Shown: in pieces, positions 20,576-30,306 of the stretch | How positions within the stretch are numbered: the stretch's first letter is position 1 | Layout of the letters: the number at the start of each line of letters is the position of its first letter | Source: Aphrocallistes beatrix | Lineage: Eukaryota; Porifera; Hexactinellida; Sceptrulophora; Aphrocallistidae | Direction of reading: 5' to 3' | Length of the DNA stretch: 64,000 nucleotides | Assembly (NCBI GenBank): GCA_963281255.1 | Contig: OY725503.1 | Span: 3,720,001 to 3,784,000 of the forward strand | Program-made: the position numbers and the translations under genes | Notes under the pieces: model-generated | The model's input: the letters and a program-made list of their open reading frames with translations, nothing else | Databases searched by the model: none | What the model was told of the DNA's origin: nothing

Positions 20576-21690
20576 GTGGTCGTCTTTGCGAAAAAGCAGT
20601 TCGATAGTATTGCCCAGAGGAAGAAATTCGCACGTTTGAATGACACCTCTGTGGCAAGAGAAATCCGTCTCAAGCGCCAAATGGATTACCAAGCGCAATA
20701 TTACGCGGAACAGAGCTCTCCAGAGAAAGCTGAGCGGCTTAAAGTGAATGTGATATACCAGACTGCTTATCGCGAGTAGCAGACCTCTCCAGTGAAGGCT
20801 GCGCGTATTGAAGCGCAGCTGAAGTACCAGACTGCTCCTTATGCAGAACAGAGTTCTCAGGAGAAAGCTGATCGACAGGAAGCGCAGCTGAAATACCAGA
20901 CTGCTAGGAATATAAAGCAGAGCTCTTTTCAGAGGTCTGTTCGCCTGAGATATCAGAGAAAGTATCAGTTAGCCAGTAGAGGTAAAACTAGCTTTACATT
21001 TCTTAATATTACACGTTCTATGCAAGTAACTGAAACTTCTGATGACATAATTGACGAATTTTCAGTTGGCTGGATGGAATATTACTGTTCACATTGTAAT
21101 GCTAAATTTTGGGATAATGAAAAACTCTCCACTAGCACTAAGGATGACTTCAAGTTTTCCCTCTGCTGCGGGCAAGGGAAGGTGGTTATTCCCGCCTTAC
21201 CTTCTCCTCCTGAGCTACTGATGCATCCGCTGACGGCTACTGACAGTCGAGGCAGAGCATTCAGAGAATACATTCGAGCTTATAACTCGGCTCTAGCGTT
21301 CGCTTCACTCGGCGTTAATCTCGATAAAGAGTTAGCTAGCGCTAGGTGCGAAGTGTACACATTCCGTATCCATGGTGTTGTGCATCATTACATTGGGCAG
21401 CTGACTCCTCGAGTAGGAGAAACTGCTTCATTTGCACAAATTTACATCCATGATGGTACTCCTGAGGGAGAGCTGGAGAATCGCCAGCGACACCTTGGAG
21501 ATGCGAGTCTCCCCGAGCTGCGACAACAGCAGAACTTGCTGCATGAAGTAAACCCATACGTCTCTCACTTCAGACAAGGTGTCGATATGATGAGAGACAA
21601 GGGGGGTGGATGTTAGGGTGACCATCAGAGCTGATGGTGCACCAGATCCGAGACGCTACAACGCTCCAACTGCTCCTGAAATGCAGTCAT
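20576..21690 (+). pseudogene. Helitron Rep/helicase N-terminal fragment, broken
   Basis: The frame starts with a degenerate repeat of the Y-A-E-Q-S-S-x-E-K-A-x-R type. It then has a zinc-knuckle-like C-S-H-C-N-A-K-F-W and L-C-C-G-Q-G-K-V, followed by R-E-Y-I-R-A-Y-N-S-A-L-A-F-A-S-L-G-V, Y-T-F-R-I-H-G-V-V-H-H and L-R-Q-Q-Q-N-L-L-H-E-V-N-P-Y-V. These are hallmarks of the region before the Rep domain of Helitrons. A TAG at 20777-20779 interrupts it. A homopolymer frameshift near 21601-21606 shifts the reading into another frame, where an I-R-A-D-G-A-P-D-P-R-R-Y-N-A-P-T continuation ends at about 21690. The Rep catalytic HUH site and the helicase are absent. It is a dead rolling-circle transposon fragment captured inside the fold-back element. 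Confidence 0.82.
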
Positions 21691-21694
21691 AATC

Positions 21695-21800
21695 AGTGGC
21701 GTAGCTAGGGGGACAGCCCGGGCCAGGCCCCGCTTGTCGCACTTAGGGAGGGGCCTACCCTCTCAGTATTTCAATCCTGGGGGGCCGGGCCCTACTGAAA
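21695..21800. mobile_element. Isolated hAT-type terminus CAGTGGCGTAGCTA
   Basis: Directly after the Helitron relic is a sequence starting CAGTGGCGTAGCTAGGGGG, the same kind of end as the intact hAT element at 29160-31028, followed by GC-rich arms (GCCCGGGCC / GGCCGGGCC). No matching second end or duplication was found, so it is a solo or truncated element nested in the composite. Confidence 0.5.
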
Positions 21801-21910
21801 TAGTTAGAACAAGAAGGACGTGCAAACCTATTTTTTTTTCTAATGGATACCGCTACTTTACTGGTCTATTATTGTTCTAAATAATTGTCGAATACTACTT
21901 GCCAAAATGT

Positions 21911-22010
21911 GGAATTCATGGTCTAAGAAATTACACAATATGGGAATTATGGTCTAAGAAATTACACAATATGGGAATTATGGTCTAAGAAATCACACAA
22001 TATGGGAATT
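21911..22010. repeat. 31-bp tandem repeat, three units
   Basis: Three direct units follow the pattern GGTCTAAGAAATTACACAAT + ATGGGAATTAT. They interrupt the right inverted arm of the composite; the left arm lacks them, which marks the amplification as a later event. Confidence 0.8.
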
Positions 22011-22149
22011 ATAATTGATGTAAGCGTTTTTACTACATCATAGTTGGATTTTAAAAGGTATAAAATATGGTGTGTTTTTTGATAATTCAATTCCATCACA
22101 ACTTATATTAGTCAATAATCAAATCACCTAAATAGCCAAGAGAATTGCC

Positions 22150-22739
22150 TTGACTAATTTATGGAGTACAGAGCCTCTACCCAAGGGTAATGAGAATAAG
22201 GAAAGCTCGAGTACACTAGAGAGAAAAAGAAGGCACAAATTACCAGCTAAACTGTGTGATGCTGCATTAGTCACTACCACTGTTGGACATCGAGAAGAGC
22301 TTAAACTGAGGATCAATACTGCGTTACAATCTATTATCGTGTACTTGATTGCATGATAGATGAACTGAACAAGCGTTTTAATAATGCATCAAAGTTGTGC
22401 ATGAAAGGAATTTCAGCTTGCTCACCCAAGTCTAGGGATTTTCTTGACTTTACCACGATCAAGCCTATGCTTGTAAATTACAAAATTTCAGAGGCAGATG
22501 TGCAAATTGAGTTGATGCAGGCAAATAAAGTTAGAAATGAACACATGGAAGATATTCATGATGTTATTGAGCCGGTGGGCCCTGACAGGACCCTAGCTAT
22601 GCCCATGGGCGTATCTGCAGTACCTGTGAATATGATATTCAGTGCAATGTGGGACCATTCTGGCAGTTTAAAACGTGTCCCGTATTTTAGTCAAACCCCG
22701 GAATATCCCGCCGCTGTCCCGTCCCGTCCCGGATTTTAG
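22150..22739 (+). pseudogene. hAT/ZMYM-like transposase remnant, right arm (deleted copy)
   Basis: This is the inverted partner of 17615-18493. After the shared beginning (T-E-P-L-P-K-G-N-E-N-K-E-S-S-S-T-L-E-R) it jumps directly to K-R-R-H-K-L-P-A-K-L-C, missing about 280 bp present on the left. A frameshift then splits it, and the second frame (22353-22739) repeats the left-arm C-terminal part essentially residue for residue. The very high identity between arms suggests recent duplication or gene conversion. Confidence 0.6.
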
Positions 22740-22854
22740 TAACAATCATTACAATGTTACCAAGCATACGCTACAGTTAGCAACACATCTGATTCTCTCA
22801 AGCGCTTCAAAACCAACAAAATCAATAGACTAATCCAGTTAATAACGACTAATC

Positions 22855-23742
22855 TTACATATGATCAAATATCCATGCAGCCATACGGACAGGGCCGTTG
22901 AAGACAAACGCGTGAAAAAGACCCATATCACAGAGGTGGATTTGGTTGTCAGGAAAGTCTCTCACCAAGTCATGGTAGAAGTTTATCGGTACCCATTCAT
23001 CCGAGCGTCCGTAATAGAAAACGAGCTTATCCTTATGGTCACGTATAAACTCATCATCACGAGGATAAATAACATCCAATTCTTCCCAGGATAAATCCAT
23101 GATGTTGGACATTGAGGTTGGGTTGAGGATAGCCGAAGTTGATCGCGAAAGTAAACGCTTACGATGATCAGGTAAGCTACGGAACCGAATGCCAATAATC
23201 GCATTCGAAACCCAGGTAGGTAGGCAGTAATGGAAAGCATAGCACGTGAGGCGAATTATGTGATGCGACAACCTCCCAAGAATCGATTGAAAAAATATCC
23301 CCTTGGGTGATAATCTCAATCTTTCAATCGCAGGGAACAGCTGGAAAGCTTTAGTGACACGATCTCGGGGCAAGATCTTCATCATCTCTTGGATCACATA
23401 GCAGCCTAGTGAATGGCCTATGAGGATTATTTCAGCGTTTTTATGCGAATCCAATGCTAGGTAAGCTAGTTTGTGTTGAACTTGGTCGCGCAGGGTGAAA
23501 TAAGAGGGGTTACCTCGCTTTCTTACGGGTGGGGCATGGCCTGCGTGAGAAATAACCGAGATTGCGTTTTTCCTTTTGGTCAAGTCAAAAAGATGAAACG
23601 CGAACTCGTGATAGTAGTCTGAGTTCCCAGGGTTACCTGGAATTATAACTATCTTCACGTTAGACTCATCTTCAGAGGTAGAATGAGGGGTGAACTCGAT
23701 TATTCTGGTCTCAATTCCATCCAAAAGTATCGTCCGAGACAT
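22855..23742 (-). CDS. LDAH: Lipid droplet-associated hydrolase
   Basis: The gene is intronless and encodes 295 aa from the ATG at 23742. It has an alpha/beta-hydrolase fold: the oxyanion-side motif I-I-P-G-N-P-G-N-S-D-Y-Y near residues 33-44, the nucleophile elbow G-H-S-L-G with Ser111, and the C-terminal G-L-F-H-A-F-V histidine region. P-G-N-P-G followed by Y-Y-x-x-F, and H-A-G-H, are specific to LDAH (C2orf43). The family associates with lipid droplets and has been linked to triglyceride turnover and cholesterol-ester handling. Its 3' end lies about 100 bp from the composite transposon. Confidence 0.88.
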   Translation of the reverse strand: MSRTILLDGIETRIIEFTPHSTSEDESNVKIVIIPGNPGNSDYYHEFAFHLFDLTKRKNAISVISHAGHAPPVRKRGNPSYFTLRDQVQHKLAYLALDSHKNAEIILIGHSLGCYVIQEMMKILPRDRVTKAFQLFPAIERLRLSPKGIFFQSILGRLSHHIIRLTCYAFHYCLPTWVSNAIIGIRFRSLPDHRKRLLSRSTSAILNPTSMSNIMDLSWEELDVIYPRDDEFIRDHKDKLVFYYGRSDEWVPINFYHDLVRDFPDNQIHLCDMGLFHAFVFNGPVRMAAWIFDHM

Positions 23743-23873
23743 GAACACTCGTGGAAATACCTAATAACGAGTCTAGTCATGTTTTAATGAGGGAAAATCA
23801 CAATAATTAAGATATAATTGAAATATAACATCTACAAAATAGGGTGAAATATCATAAATAATATATCTATGTT

Positions 23874-24368
23874 CTATGGTTTGATAAGGCCTTTATCTAG
23901 CATGTCTGGTATCTCGACTGCAAGCCATGGGGAGAGACCGAGAATGAGGAGATGAGCAATACCATATTTGGGAATGTTCCTAGCCCACAAAGGGAAGAAA
24001 TGGTCTGTGAGACATATTTTACCACCTCTGTACATCTTGGCTGTCTTCCCCTCCAACTCTGGAATTATGATTTCAGGAGCTGCGCTGGGGTAAGCGGAAG
24101 GTATGGAGAATTCAAATGAGAATTCGTATTTCGTGTAATTTCTCATATGCCAGCATTTTCCCTTCCAGTGCTTACCATCTGCATTAGATTCTATTTTGAA
24201 CCAATCACTCCCATTCTCCTTATTCTTGCTGACGTACTGGATCAAGCTAGTATACTCCTCTTTCAGCCTCGCGGGCCAGTTTTCATCCGATGGGGAAGCG
24301 TTAACTGTTAATAAAGGAGCAGAGCCTAAAGCTGGTTTCGTACTTTGGTCTAATGAAACTGAGGCCAT
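23874..24368 (-). CDS. UFC1: UFM1-conjugating enzyme 1
   Basis: The gene is intronless and encodes 164 aa (human 167). It aligns end to end with UFC1: W-x-x-R-L-K-E-E-Y, D-W-F-K-I-E-S-N, the G-K-C-W block, [23 protein letters not shown] and L-A-V-E-I-P-D. The catalytic cysteine is Cys119 in [10 protein letters not shown]. It is the E2 of the ufmylation pathway, transferring UFM1 from UBA5 to UFL1 targets such as ribosomal RPL26 at the ER. Confidence 0.95.
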   Translation of the reverse strand: MASVSLDQSTKPALGSAPLLTVNASPSDENWPARLKEEYTSLIQYVSKNKENGSDWFKIESNADGKHWKGKCWHMRNYTKYEFSFEFSIPSAYPSAAPEIIIPELEGKTAKMYRGGKICLTDHFFPLWARNIPKYGIAHLLILGLSPWLAVEIPDMLDKGLIKP

Positions 24369-25818
24369 TTCACAATTATAACGTAAGATGAGTTGTACTG
24401 GGCTAGCTAGCTAGTAGTTATTGCTCTGTTATAATTGCAAAATCTCACTTATTATGGCTAATAATACAAGAAAAAGTCTTGTGTACCTCTACGTGGCTTG
24501 ATTATATGGAACTAAAGAGTAACAACATGGGTGTAAACTGTAATAGTACGAAATACAAGGTGCAAGGTGCTAATCTTTCATGGCTAATAAGATTAATTTC
24601 AAAATTGCTAATCAAAAACATAATATATATGTTTGGATTCAAAGGTTCGTAATACAAGATTCACTCAAAATGTTTGTCTGTCGAGTTTGAGTTATATAAT
24701 ACAGTGGAATGTTGTTGTAGACAATCAAAAACAATCCTGAAATCTAAATTCAATTAATAGACAGTGGGAATATTCAATTGGATAGATTTAAACAAGTCTA
24801 ATTTGTAGATAGTGGCTCAACTTCCATTCTTTGCACAAAACAAATGCTACATTTTCGAATCAAGATGTGAGACGTTATGCCATATGATTAGTAGACAGCT
24901 TCCGAGGTTAGTATGAAATGGAATGCATTTATGTTTTATAGATAGACACAGGTTTTAGTTTAATTGCAGTCCTACTGACACACGATGGCAGTGTAGATCG
25001 CATTTTTATATCTTGCATAATAAACCAGCAAATCAGAGGTTGAAGAATTTGAATATTAATGGAGCAAATATTTTGTTTTATCAAGAAATCCAAAAATGGC
25101 ATTAAAGACTACAACTCATAGGAAGTAGCCAAAAAAACATCAAAGTTGCAACTAACCATTTCAAATGTTTATCGGGAGAATGTTAAATATTTACGTAGTT
25201 AGTTAGGCAATCAAAAGAATTTACTCTTCACAAAAGAAGTGGGAGTGTTTAATAATGAATATGCTATATTAATCACACGATGATAATATTTCAAACAAAC
25301 TAATCTTGCAGGTAAAACGTGTAATTGAATAATGTTAGAACCCCATACATATTTAATTAGAAATGTGAGAGTAGCACTGACTACAATTCTTCAGCGAAAT
25401 TAGTATAGAATAGGTAGAAGAATGCTTGATAACGAAATAATGTAAGAATGCTTACCCATTACTACATAATATACTACTACAGTCAGGTTCGCTTATTATG
25501 AACCCGCTTATTATGAACATTCGTTTATTATGAACTAACTCTCTGGTCCCAATTCAACAGGTTCCATAGGATTTGTATTAGGTCGAGTTCGCTTAATATG
25601 AAGTCTCTCTATTATGAACAAACTTTTTGGTCCCCAAGGTGTTCATAATAAGCGACCCTGACTGTATGTAGAAATAGTTTTAGAATTAGAAATGAACCCC
25701 TAAAATAGTGTCAGTTGACCAGAAAACTTTATAGAGCAAAGTATAAAAGGCTAATCAGTGCACAGATATAGAACTAGATAATAAGCATTCACGAGAAGAT
25801 TCAGTTCAGTGTTTTGAA
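24369..25818. promoter_or_regulatory. 1.45-kb divergent spacer UFC1 / RING-TRAF gene
   Basis: This is the longest gene-free stretch outside the transposons. It is AT-rich with no convincing coding frame or tRNA. It contains the TA-flanked MITE at 25480-25664. The sequence near 24700 (TACAGTGGAATGTTGTTGTAGAC) may be a decayed end of a similar element. Confidence 0.4.
25480..25664. mobile_element. TA-flanked MITE with repeated GCTTATTATGAAC motif
   Basis: This 185-bp element has inverted ends CAGTCAGGTTCGCTTATTAT / ATAATAAGCGACCCTGACTG and TA at both flanks (25478-25479 and 25665-25666). Inside, TTATTATGAAC-type phrases are reiterated several times in both orientations. Confidence 0.78.
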
Positions 25819-27126
25819 ATGGCCAGTTTTGAAGACAAACTCACAATTGATGCATATGAAGATCTGGTGTATATGCAGGCGGGCACCATATACGGAGGTT
25901 TTGACACAGATATTTTCTTGCAATCAATTGATGAATTCACATGCAGCATTTGTCATGGGGTAGTTCGTGATCCGAAAATAGTGGTATCTTGTGGACACTT
26001 ATTTTGTACAAGTTGCATCGAGAGTATAGAGCTACAGAGATGCCCTCTTGACAACAATCAACTCGAAGAAGGCACGATCCAAGAGGAGAAATTTATCAAA
26101 CGTTTAACTCTAAAAAAGATGGTCAAGTGTCCCCTTGCAAAACGACAGTGCGAATGGGAGGGAGAGCTAACCGCACTTAGAGACCACTTAAACGAATGTA
26201 AATTTTTCATGATTCGTTGCCCCAATCATGGATGTGAGAGCGTAGTGAATAGAGAGAACTTCGCCATCCATAATGAAGTGTGTCCAAATGCATTGATACG
26301 CTGTACATGGTGTGATATGAAACTGAAACAGGCGAACTATGACACACATGTGACTGAAAGCTGCCCTTTATACCCAGTGAACTGTCCCAACGGTTGCGAT
26401 GCCGATGAGATGGATAGGAAGGATCTAGAACAACATGTTCTAAAGGAGTGCAAAAAAGCTAAAGTTATTTGCCAATTCAGAGAATTTGGATGCTACTTTG
26501 GCCTTGAAAACGACGAACAAGAATCGCATTATAAAACTAACATCGACCAACACCTTTCACTGATGAAAGCAAAGATACTTCAATTGGAAGACGAGCAAGT
26601 GAAGTTCAGAGAAGATAATGTGAAATTGAGGGAAGAAAATGACAAACTTCAAATCATTACCCGCAACCTTGACAGAACGATTGGACTGAAAGACAAAAAG
26701 CTAGCTCGGTTCAAAGAAATCTCCTGTGACCAGGAGGAAAGGTTAAGAACAATCGAGCGCGCAATCTTTCAAAAAACTCGGCAAGATGATGTCTCAGATT
26801 GTGAACTCACGAATGAGATATCATGGTGGAGCACTAGCAATAGTAATGACGAGAACGAGCCTGCAATGGAGGGAGACTACTGCCTGGAACCCGGTTGGAG
26901 CTATGAACAAGATAACAGGGCGCCAGATATGGAGGAGAGCTGGAATTATAGAAATGTGAGGAGGGATTATACTGAGCAATCGGAAGTCCTCTGGGATAAC
27001 TCGGAGCCTGTGCTCCTCTCGTGTCGGCATATCAACGAGGCAAGACGGCCAGATCAAGTCTCAGTGATATCAGAAGCTGACTCCCCACAAAGAGAGATCT
27101 GGGTACATTCTGATTACACATTATAA
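25819..27126 (+). CDS. RING and TRAF-type zinc finger protein with coiled coil
   Basis: The gene is intronless and encodes 435 aa. It has a C3HC4 RING at about 47-85 (C-S-I-C ... C-G-H-L-F-C-T-S-C ... C-P-L-D) and TRAF-type zinc fingers with C/H pairs at about 105-235 (C-P-L-A-K-R-Q-C, C-P-N-H-G-C, C-P-N-G-C-D). A heptad-rich coiled coil covers about 245-320, rich in K, E, L and repeated R-E-D/E-N-x-K-L. The C-terminus (330-435) is acidic, rich in Trp, Ser and Asn, and unrecognised. The TRAF-C/MATH receptor-binding domain is absent, so it resembles RING-TRAF-like E3 ligases such as RNF41/TRAF6-like forms rather than a complete TRAF. It is probably a ubiquitin ligase; substrate unknown. Confidence 0.75.
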   Translation: MASFEDKLTIDAYEDLVYMQAGTIYGGFDTDIFLQSIDEFTCSICHGVVRDPKIVVSCGHLFCTSCIESIELQRCPLDNNQLEEGTIQEEKFIKRLTLKKMVKCPLAKRQCEWEGELTALRDHLNECKFFMIRCPNHGCESVVNRENFAIHNEVCPNALIRCTWCDMKLKQANYDTHVTESCPLYPVNCPNGCDADEMDRKDLEQHVLKECKKAKVICQFREFGCYFGLENDEQESHYKTNIDQHLSLMKAKILQLEDEQVKFREDNVKLREENDKLQIITRNLDRTIGLKDKKLARFKEISCDQEERLRTIERAIFQKTRQDDVSDCELTNEISWWSTSNSNDENEPAMEGDYCLEPGWSYEQDNRAPDMEESWNYRNVRRDYTEQSEVLWDNSEPVLLSCRHINEARRPDQVSVISEADSPQREIWVHSDYTL

Positions 27127-27423
27127 TTGCTAAGGCCTCAGCATGACGTAACACAGCCTCCTATTTAGCTTCCCTAGAGATCTCCCTCTTGATTATGTTG
27201 ATATTATTTCAAACGGTATTAACTGGATATTATAATGCATTATTTGAATTTCTTCATTTGTATATTTGTACTTCAAATTGAGAATATATGGATTAAACAA
27301 TGGAATAATGAGTTCATGTAAATGTTATCGAATGACTCGTTCAAGATTAAATTACTTTTTTACCTTATGCCATATAGTCATACTGGAGTATTTTGAGTTA
27401 AATCTTGTATCTTGTTCAAATTA

Positions 27424-28779
27424 ATGAAAAAAGGGTCCGACAGTAAGAACGATAGGGGAGATTACCTCCTGGACAATTATGAACTATCTGGAGAATATAC
27501 GGGTGAAACTGTGGAATCAATCTCAAGTGATGATTCAAGTCAGCAAGCACTTGATAAGGTTAAATCGATCCTAAAGCCGGTGAACATCTTTTTAATTATA
27601 ATTGGATGGAGTCCTATCGTTGTGCCACCTTACAAAAAGAAACTTTATTTTGCTACTATGGTTTGGAATAGGGTTTGGCCAGTCATCGTGTTCTCATTGC
27701 TAGCATCTACTCTTGTAATACAAGTACTTTCATGCGATAAGCGTAGTGAATTCTACTCTCCCAAAAAAGAAAACATTTCTTATCATCAATTGCTTACTGA
27801 TTGTCTGAGGAACTTAATCAGTTATTACATTTTCCCCACTGTCCTAACCCTGATAGGCTACGCCTACATGCTTTTCTTGATTCGACGTCAATACGCCGAG
27901 CACTTTGAGAATATGATGGGGAGGGTATTCCTCCTCTATACACAAAAACGTGGCCGACTTTCGCAGACAACTTTAAGACGGACTGTTTGGTTAATTTTTG
28001 TCTTAGCCGTTACCTGGTTAGTGTACGCGATCAGTCTTCTCGTGTTCAGGAGTATTGTCCATGTGATATTACACCAGCCAGGGTTAATCGAGTTGCTGGC
28101 TGAAAATGAATTTCAATCAAAAGAACATCCACTGACAGATAAAATCATATTAATTATTGAACCAATACCCATCGTCCTCCATGACTTATTCTACGTGGCC
28201 CAATTACTTTCTTACAGTATCCAAGCGCAGCTTTTGATCTACTTTTTCAATGGAATTAATGATCGTATCAAGTTGAATGAGATCAAACTCCAGGACGCGA
28301 TCAAGGAAATAGAGCATGGAGCAGAAATCCTCAGTACCATCAATGGAAAAGTCGCAATTTCTGTATCCCTGGTGATAATGAACATATCTTTGGGTCTTAT
28401 CAATGCGTTTCATCAACTATGGAGCACTATATATGATGATTTAAATGGGTGGGCGTTTGCCTATGAAATTATGAACATCATTCGCTGGGTCGTAATTCTA
28501 TATGTCCCCATTATCCAAGCAATGCTAATTACAATTAGTGGGAAGCGTATTGTGAAAGTTGGTCTCTTCCTTAAAACAAGGCCATTTGGATATGCAGAAA
28601 CATCGCAAGAAGACCTTAACTACTTCCAGCTCTACACCAGCAATTTGGGGTTGCGTGGCAAGCTATTCGGCATTCCAGTCCGTCCACAAGGCGTGGCTTT
28701 TTTCGTGCTATTCCTACTCCTCGCTGCGTTCCTATGGTTCAGTTTTGACCCTAACCTAGGCAAGGTCTACTGGGTGTAA
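27424..28779 (+). CDS. Seven-pass membrane protein resembling gustatory-receptor-like (GRL) family
   Basis: The gene is intronless and encodes 451 aa from the ATG at 27424. After a polar N-terminus (1-53) comes a re-entrant-like stretch I-F-L-I-I-I-G-W-S-P, then about seven membrane segments near 75-100, 130-155, 185-215, 245-275, 305-335, 345-380 and 420-445. The layout resembles insect Gr/Or-type receptors and their animal GRL relatives: no signal peptide, a likely cytosolic N-terminus, a long amphipathic loop before TM5 (L-x-D-A-I-K-E-I-E-H-G-A-E-I-L-S-T-I-N), and a last helix preceded by L-Y-T-S-N-L-G-L-R-G-K-L-F-G-I-P. The classic T-Y-x5-Q-F motif is not present. It could also be an unrelated lineage-specific 7TM protein. 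It is convergent with CDC26. Confidence 0.5.
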   Translation: MKKGSDSKNDRGDYLLDNYELSGEYTGETVESISSDDSSQQALDKVKSILKPVNIFLIIIGWSPIVVPPYKKKLYFATMVWNRVWPVIVFSLLASTLVIQVLSCDKRSEFYSPKKENISYHQLLTDCLRNLISYYIFPTVLTLIGYAYMLFLIRRQYAEHFENMMGRVFLLYTQKRGRLSQTTLRRTVWLIFVLAVTWLVYAISLLVFRSIVHVILHQPGLIELLAENEFQSKEHPLTDKIILIIEPIPIVLHDLFYVAQLLSYSIQAQLLIYFFNGINDRIKLNEIKLQDAIKEIEHGAEILSTINGKVAISVSLVIMNISLGLINAFHQLWSTIYDDLNGWAFAYEIMNIIRWVVILYVPIIQAMLITISGKRIVKVGLFLKTRPFGYAETSQEDLNYFQLYTSNLGLRGKLFGIPVRPQGVAFFVLFLLLAAFLWFSFDPNLGKVYWV

Positions 28780-28893
28780 GAAATAAGTCAATCTCGAACT
28801 TATATTACTATATTACTACACAATATTACTATATCATTGTAATTATTATAGTTGTCCCCATGTAGTTCATGTTATGTATATATTAATACAAAT

Positions 28894-29100
28894 TTACAGC
28901 CGAGAGCTCCCTTTCGGTGTCTCCTGTATCTTCGTGGGGTCCTTGGGTTGAGTGTAACCAGCATTTGTGTCTACAGATTTCTGTTGTTGAGCTGATTTCT
29001 CTCTGAGAGAACGTTCAACTCTCCGTTTCTCCCTCATATTTTCGTAGTCAGCTAAATCGCTAATGTTGTTTTCGAGTCGGGTTAAAGGCCGGCGAAACAT
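28894..29100 (-). CDS. CDC26: APC/C subunit CDC26 (APC12)
   Basis: The gene encodes 68 aa (human 85) from an ATG. Residues 1-26 match the conserved CDC26 N-terminus that threads into the TPR superhelix of APC6/CDC16: M-F-R-R-P-L-T-R-L-E followed by D-L-A-D-Y-E-N-M-R. A basic helical stretch and a short disordered tail follow. CDC26 stabilises CDC16 in the anaphase-promoting complex. A hAT transposon begins only 60 bp upstream of the start codon, so the core promoter must be either very short or inside the element. Confidence 0.82.
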   Translation of the reverse strand: MFRRPLTRLENNISDLADYENMREKRRVERSLREKSAQQQKSVDTNAGYTQPKDPTKIQETPKGSSRL

Positions 29101-29384
29101 ATTTGCTAAATTGAAATATTACATTTTATAGCTTTGTACTAGTAATTAAGAAGGTAAACCAGAGGCGTAGCTTACACCTATGTCGCCCGGGGCGGATGTA
29201 TTTCATGCCGCCCCTCAACACATATTTCTACTTCAACTTGGCAAATGTATTAACTTAATTTGTGGCGTGTTTTGTGTGTTAATATAAAACAAGCGCGCTT
29301 CGCTTGCTTGCGCTGCGCGGCTTGCGACAGTGTGTCCGCAGAGTCGCCCTGCGGGCACCTAGAGATACTCAATCTAACCTATTC

Positions 29385-29750
29385 TGGGATTTTTTTTAGT
29401 TCATATAAATATTTTAAACAAAGGTTAACAAAAAATTCCATCATCGATCCGAAAATTTCTAGCCTATTTTTTGAAATTTGTTTACTTTGTGTATCTATCG
29501 TGAACAAAAGTAAACAAATTCATTATCAAACTTATTCGAAAATTCGATATTCTAAATCTACACCCCTGAAAACCCCATGTCAATCAACCGTTGAGAGCTA
29601 GTTTCTAGCATATTTTTGAGATTTGTTTACTTTATGTATCTATTGTAAACAAAAGTAAACAGATTAATTTTCAAATCTACTTGAAAATATGTTATTCGAA
29701 ATCTACACCCCTGAAAACCCCATATCAACCGTTGGAAGCTAGTCTTTAGC
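29385..29750. repeat. 141-146-bp tandem repeats related to those at 19109-19531
   Basis: Two good units and one degenerate unit share the TTTGTTTACTTTrTGTAT / TGTAAACAAAAGTAAACA inverted pair and the ACCGTTGrrAGCTA boundary with the array at 19.1-19.5 kb. Both arrays are followed by a similar ATTTTCAAAATTC tail. Confidence 0.82.
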
Positions 29751-30105
29751 ATTACGTATTTTCAAAATTCATCAAATGGTGTGAAAATACGTATATATAG
29801 GTGTGATAATATGCACAAATTTTTAAAAATTGCTATACACTATAATACATTTAAGATATTAAACATAAGTTGTTGCTTTGAAGTATTATTAATATTGACG
29901 ATATATTGGAGTGTCGTGCAATAATTTCCATTGTGATAGTGTAGTCATTAATTTTGTATAGAAAAGGTGTGAAAAATTGTTTTCCATTTTTTTTGTAGAG
30001 GTGTGAAATTCGCTACGTATTTTACGTTATTAAAGAACGTATTATGATTTAAATACTACTTACACGCATGTATAGCCAAACAAATTGACAATGCTACGAT
30101 CATTT

Positions 30106-30193
30106 CAGTTATCTGAACACATTATTTCAGTTATCCGAACACATTATTTCAGTTATCTGAACACATTATTTCAGTTATCCGGACACATTATTT
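30106..30193. repeat. 22-bp tandem repeat, four units
   Basis: Four units of CAGTTATCYGAACACATTAT + TT occur inside the hAT element. At 30261-30287 the motif GGATAATCGAG...GGGTCTACTG appears in the opposite sense, so this may be the remains of another pogo-like MITE whose left end is unclear. Confidence 0.7.
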
Positions 30194-30306
30194 TCACAAA
30201 TTCGATTGAAAAAGTATTTGATAAAATGAGTGGTACTCGAACACACTGTTCGGATAATCGAGGTGTCGGATAATCGAGGGTCTACTGTAATATCATTTGA
30301 CACCTA

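Larger units (their letters stand above)
17607..22747. mobile_element. Fold-back composite transposon, about 5.1 kb
   Basis: The unit is bounded by the 9-bp direct repeat ATTACAATG at 17598-17606 and 22748-22756. Its termini are inverted: GTTGTTACTAAAATCCGGG on the left pairs with CCCGGATTTTAGTAACAA on the right. The inverted arms continue for nearly 1 kb on the left (to about 18600) and about 850 bp on the right (from about 21900). Both arms carry the same transposase-like gene remnant; the right arm has lost about 280 bp of it and has gained 31-bp repeats. Between the arms are a short inverted fragment of the Helitron ORF (about 18681-18732 versus 21306-21350), a 141-bp tandem repeat, a 17-bp palindromic satellite and a Helitron Rep relic. 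The size of the flanking duplication and the GGGAC-rich ends suggest hAT-like insertion. Confidence 0.75.

Noticed and set aside
19552-20607. Long open frames (up to about 330 codons) on both strands rich in Cys, Met, Arg and Phe with a 17-residue period
   Set aside because: They are translations of the 17-bp satellite, whose unit has no stop codon; all three forward frames are equally open.
29260-29601. Plus-strand 113-codon frame inside the hAT element
   Set aside because: It spans repeats and GC-rich subterminal sequence and has no protein similarity.
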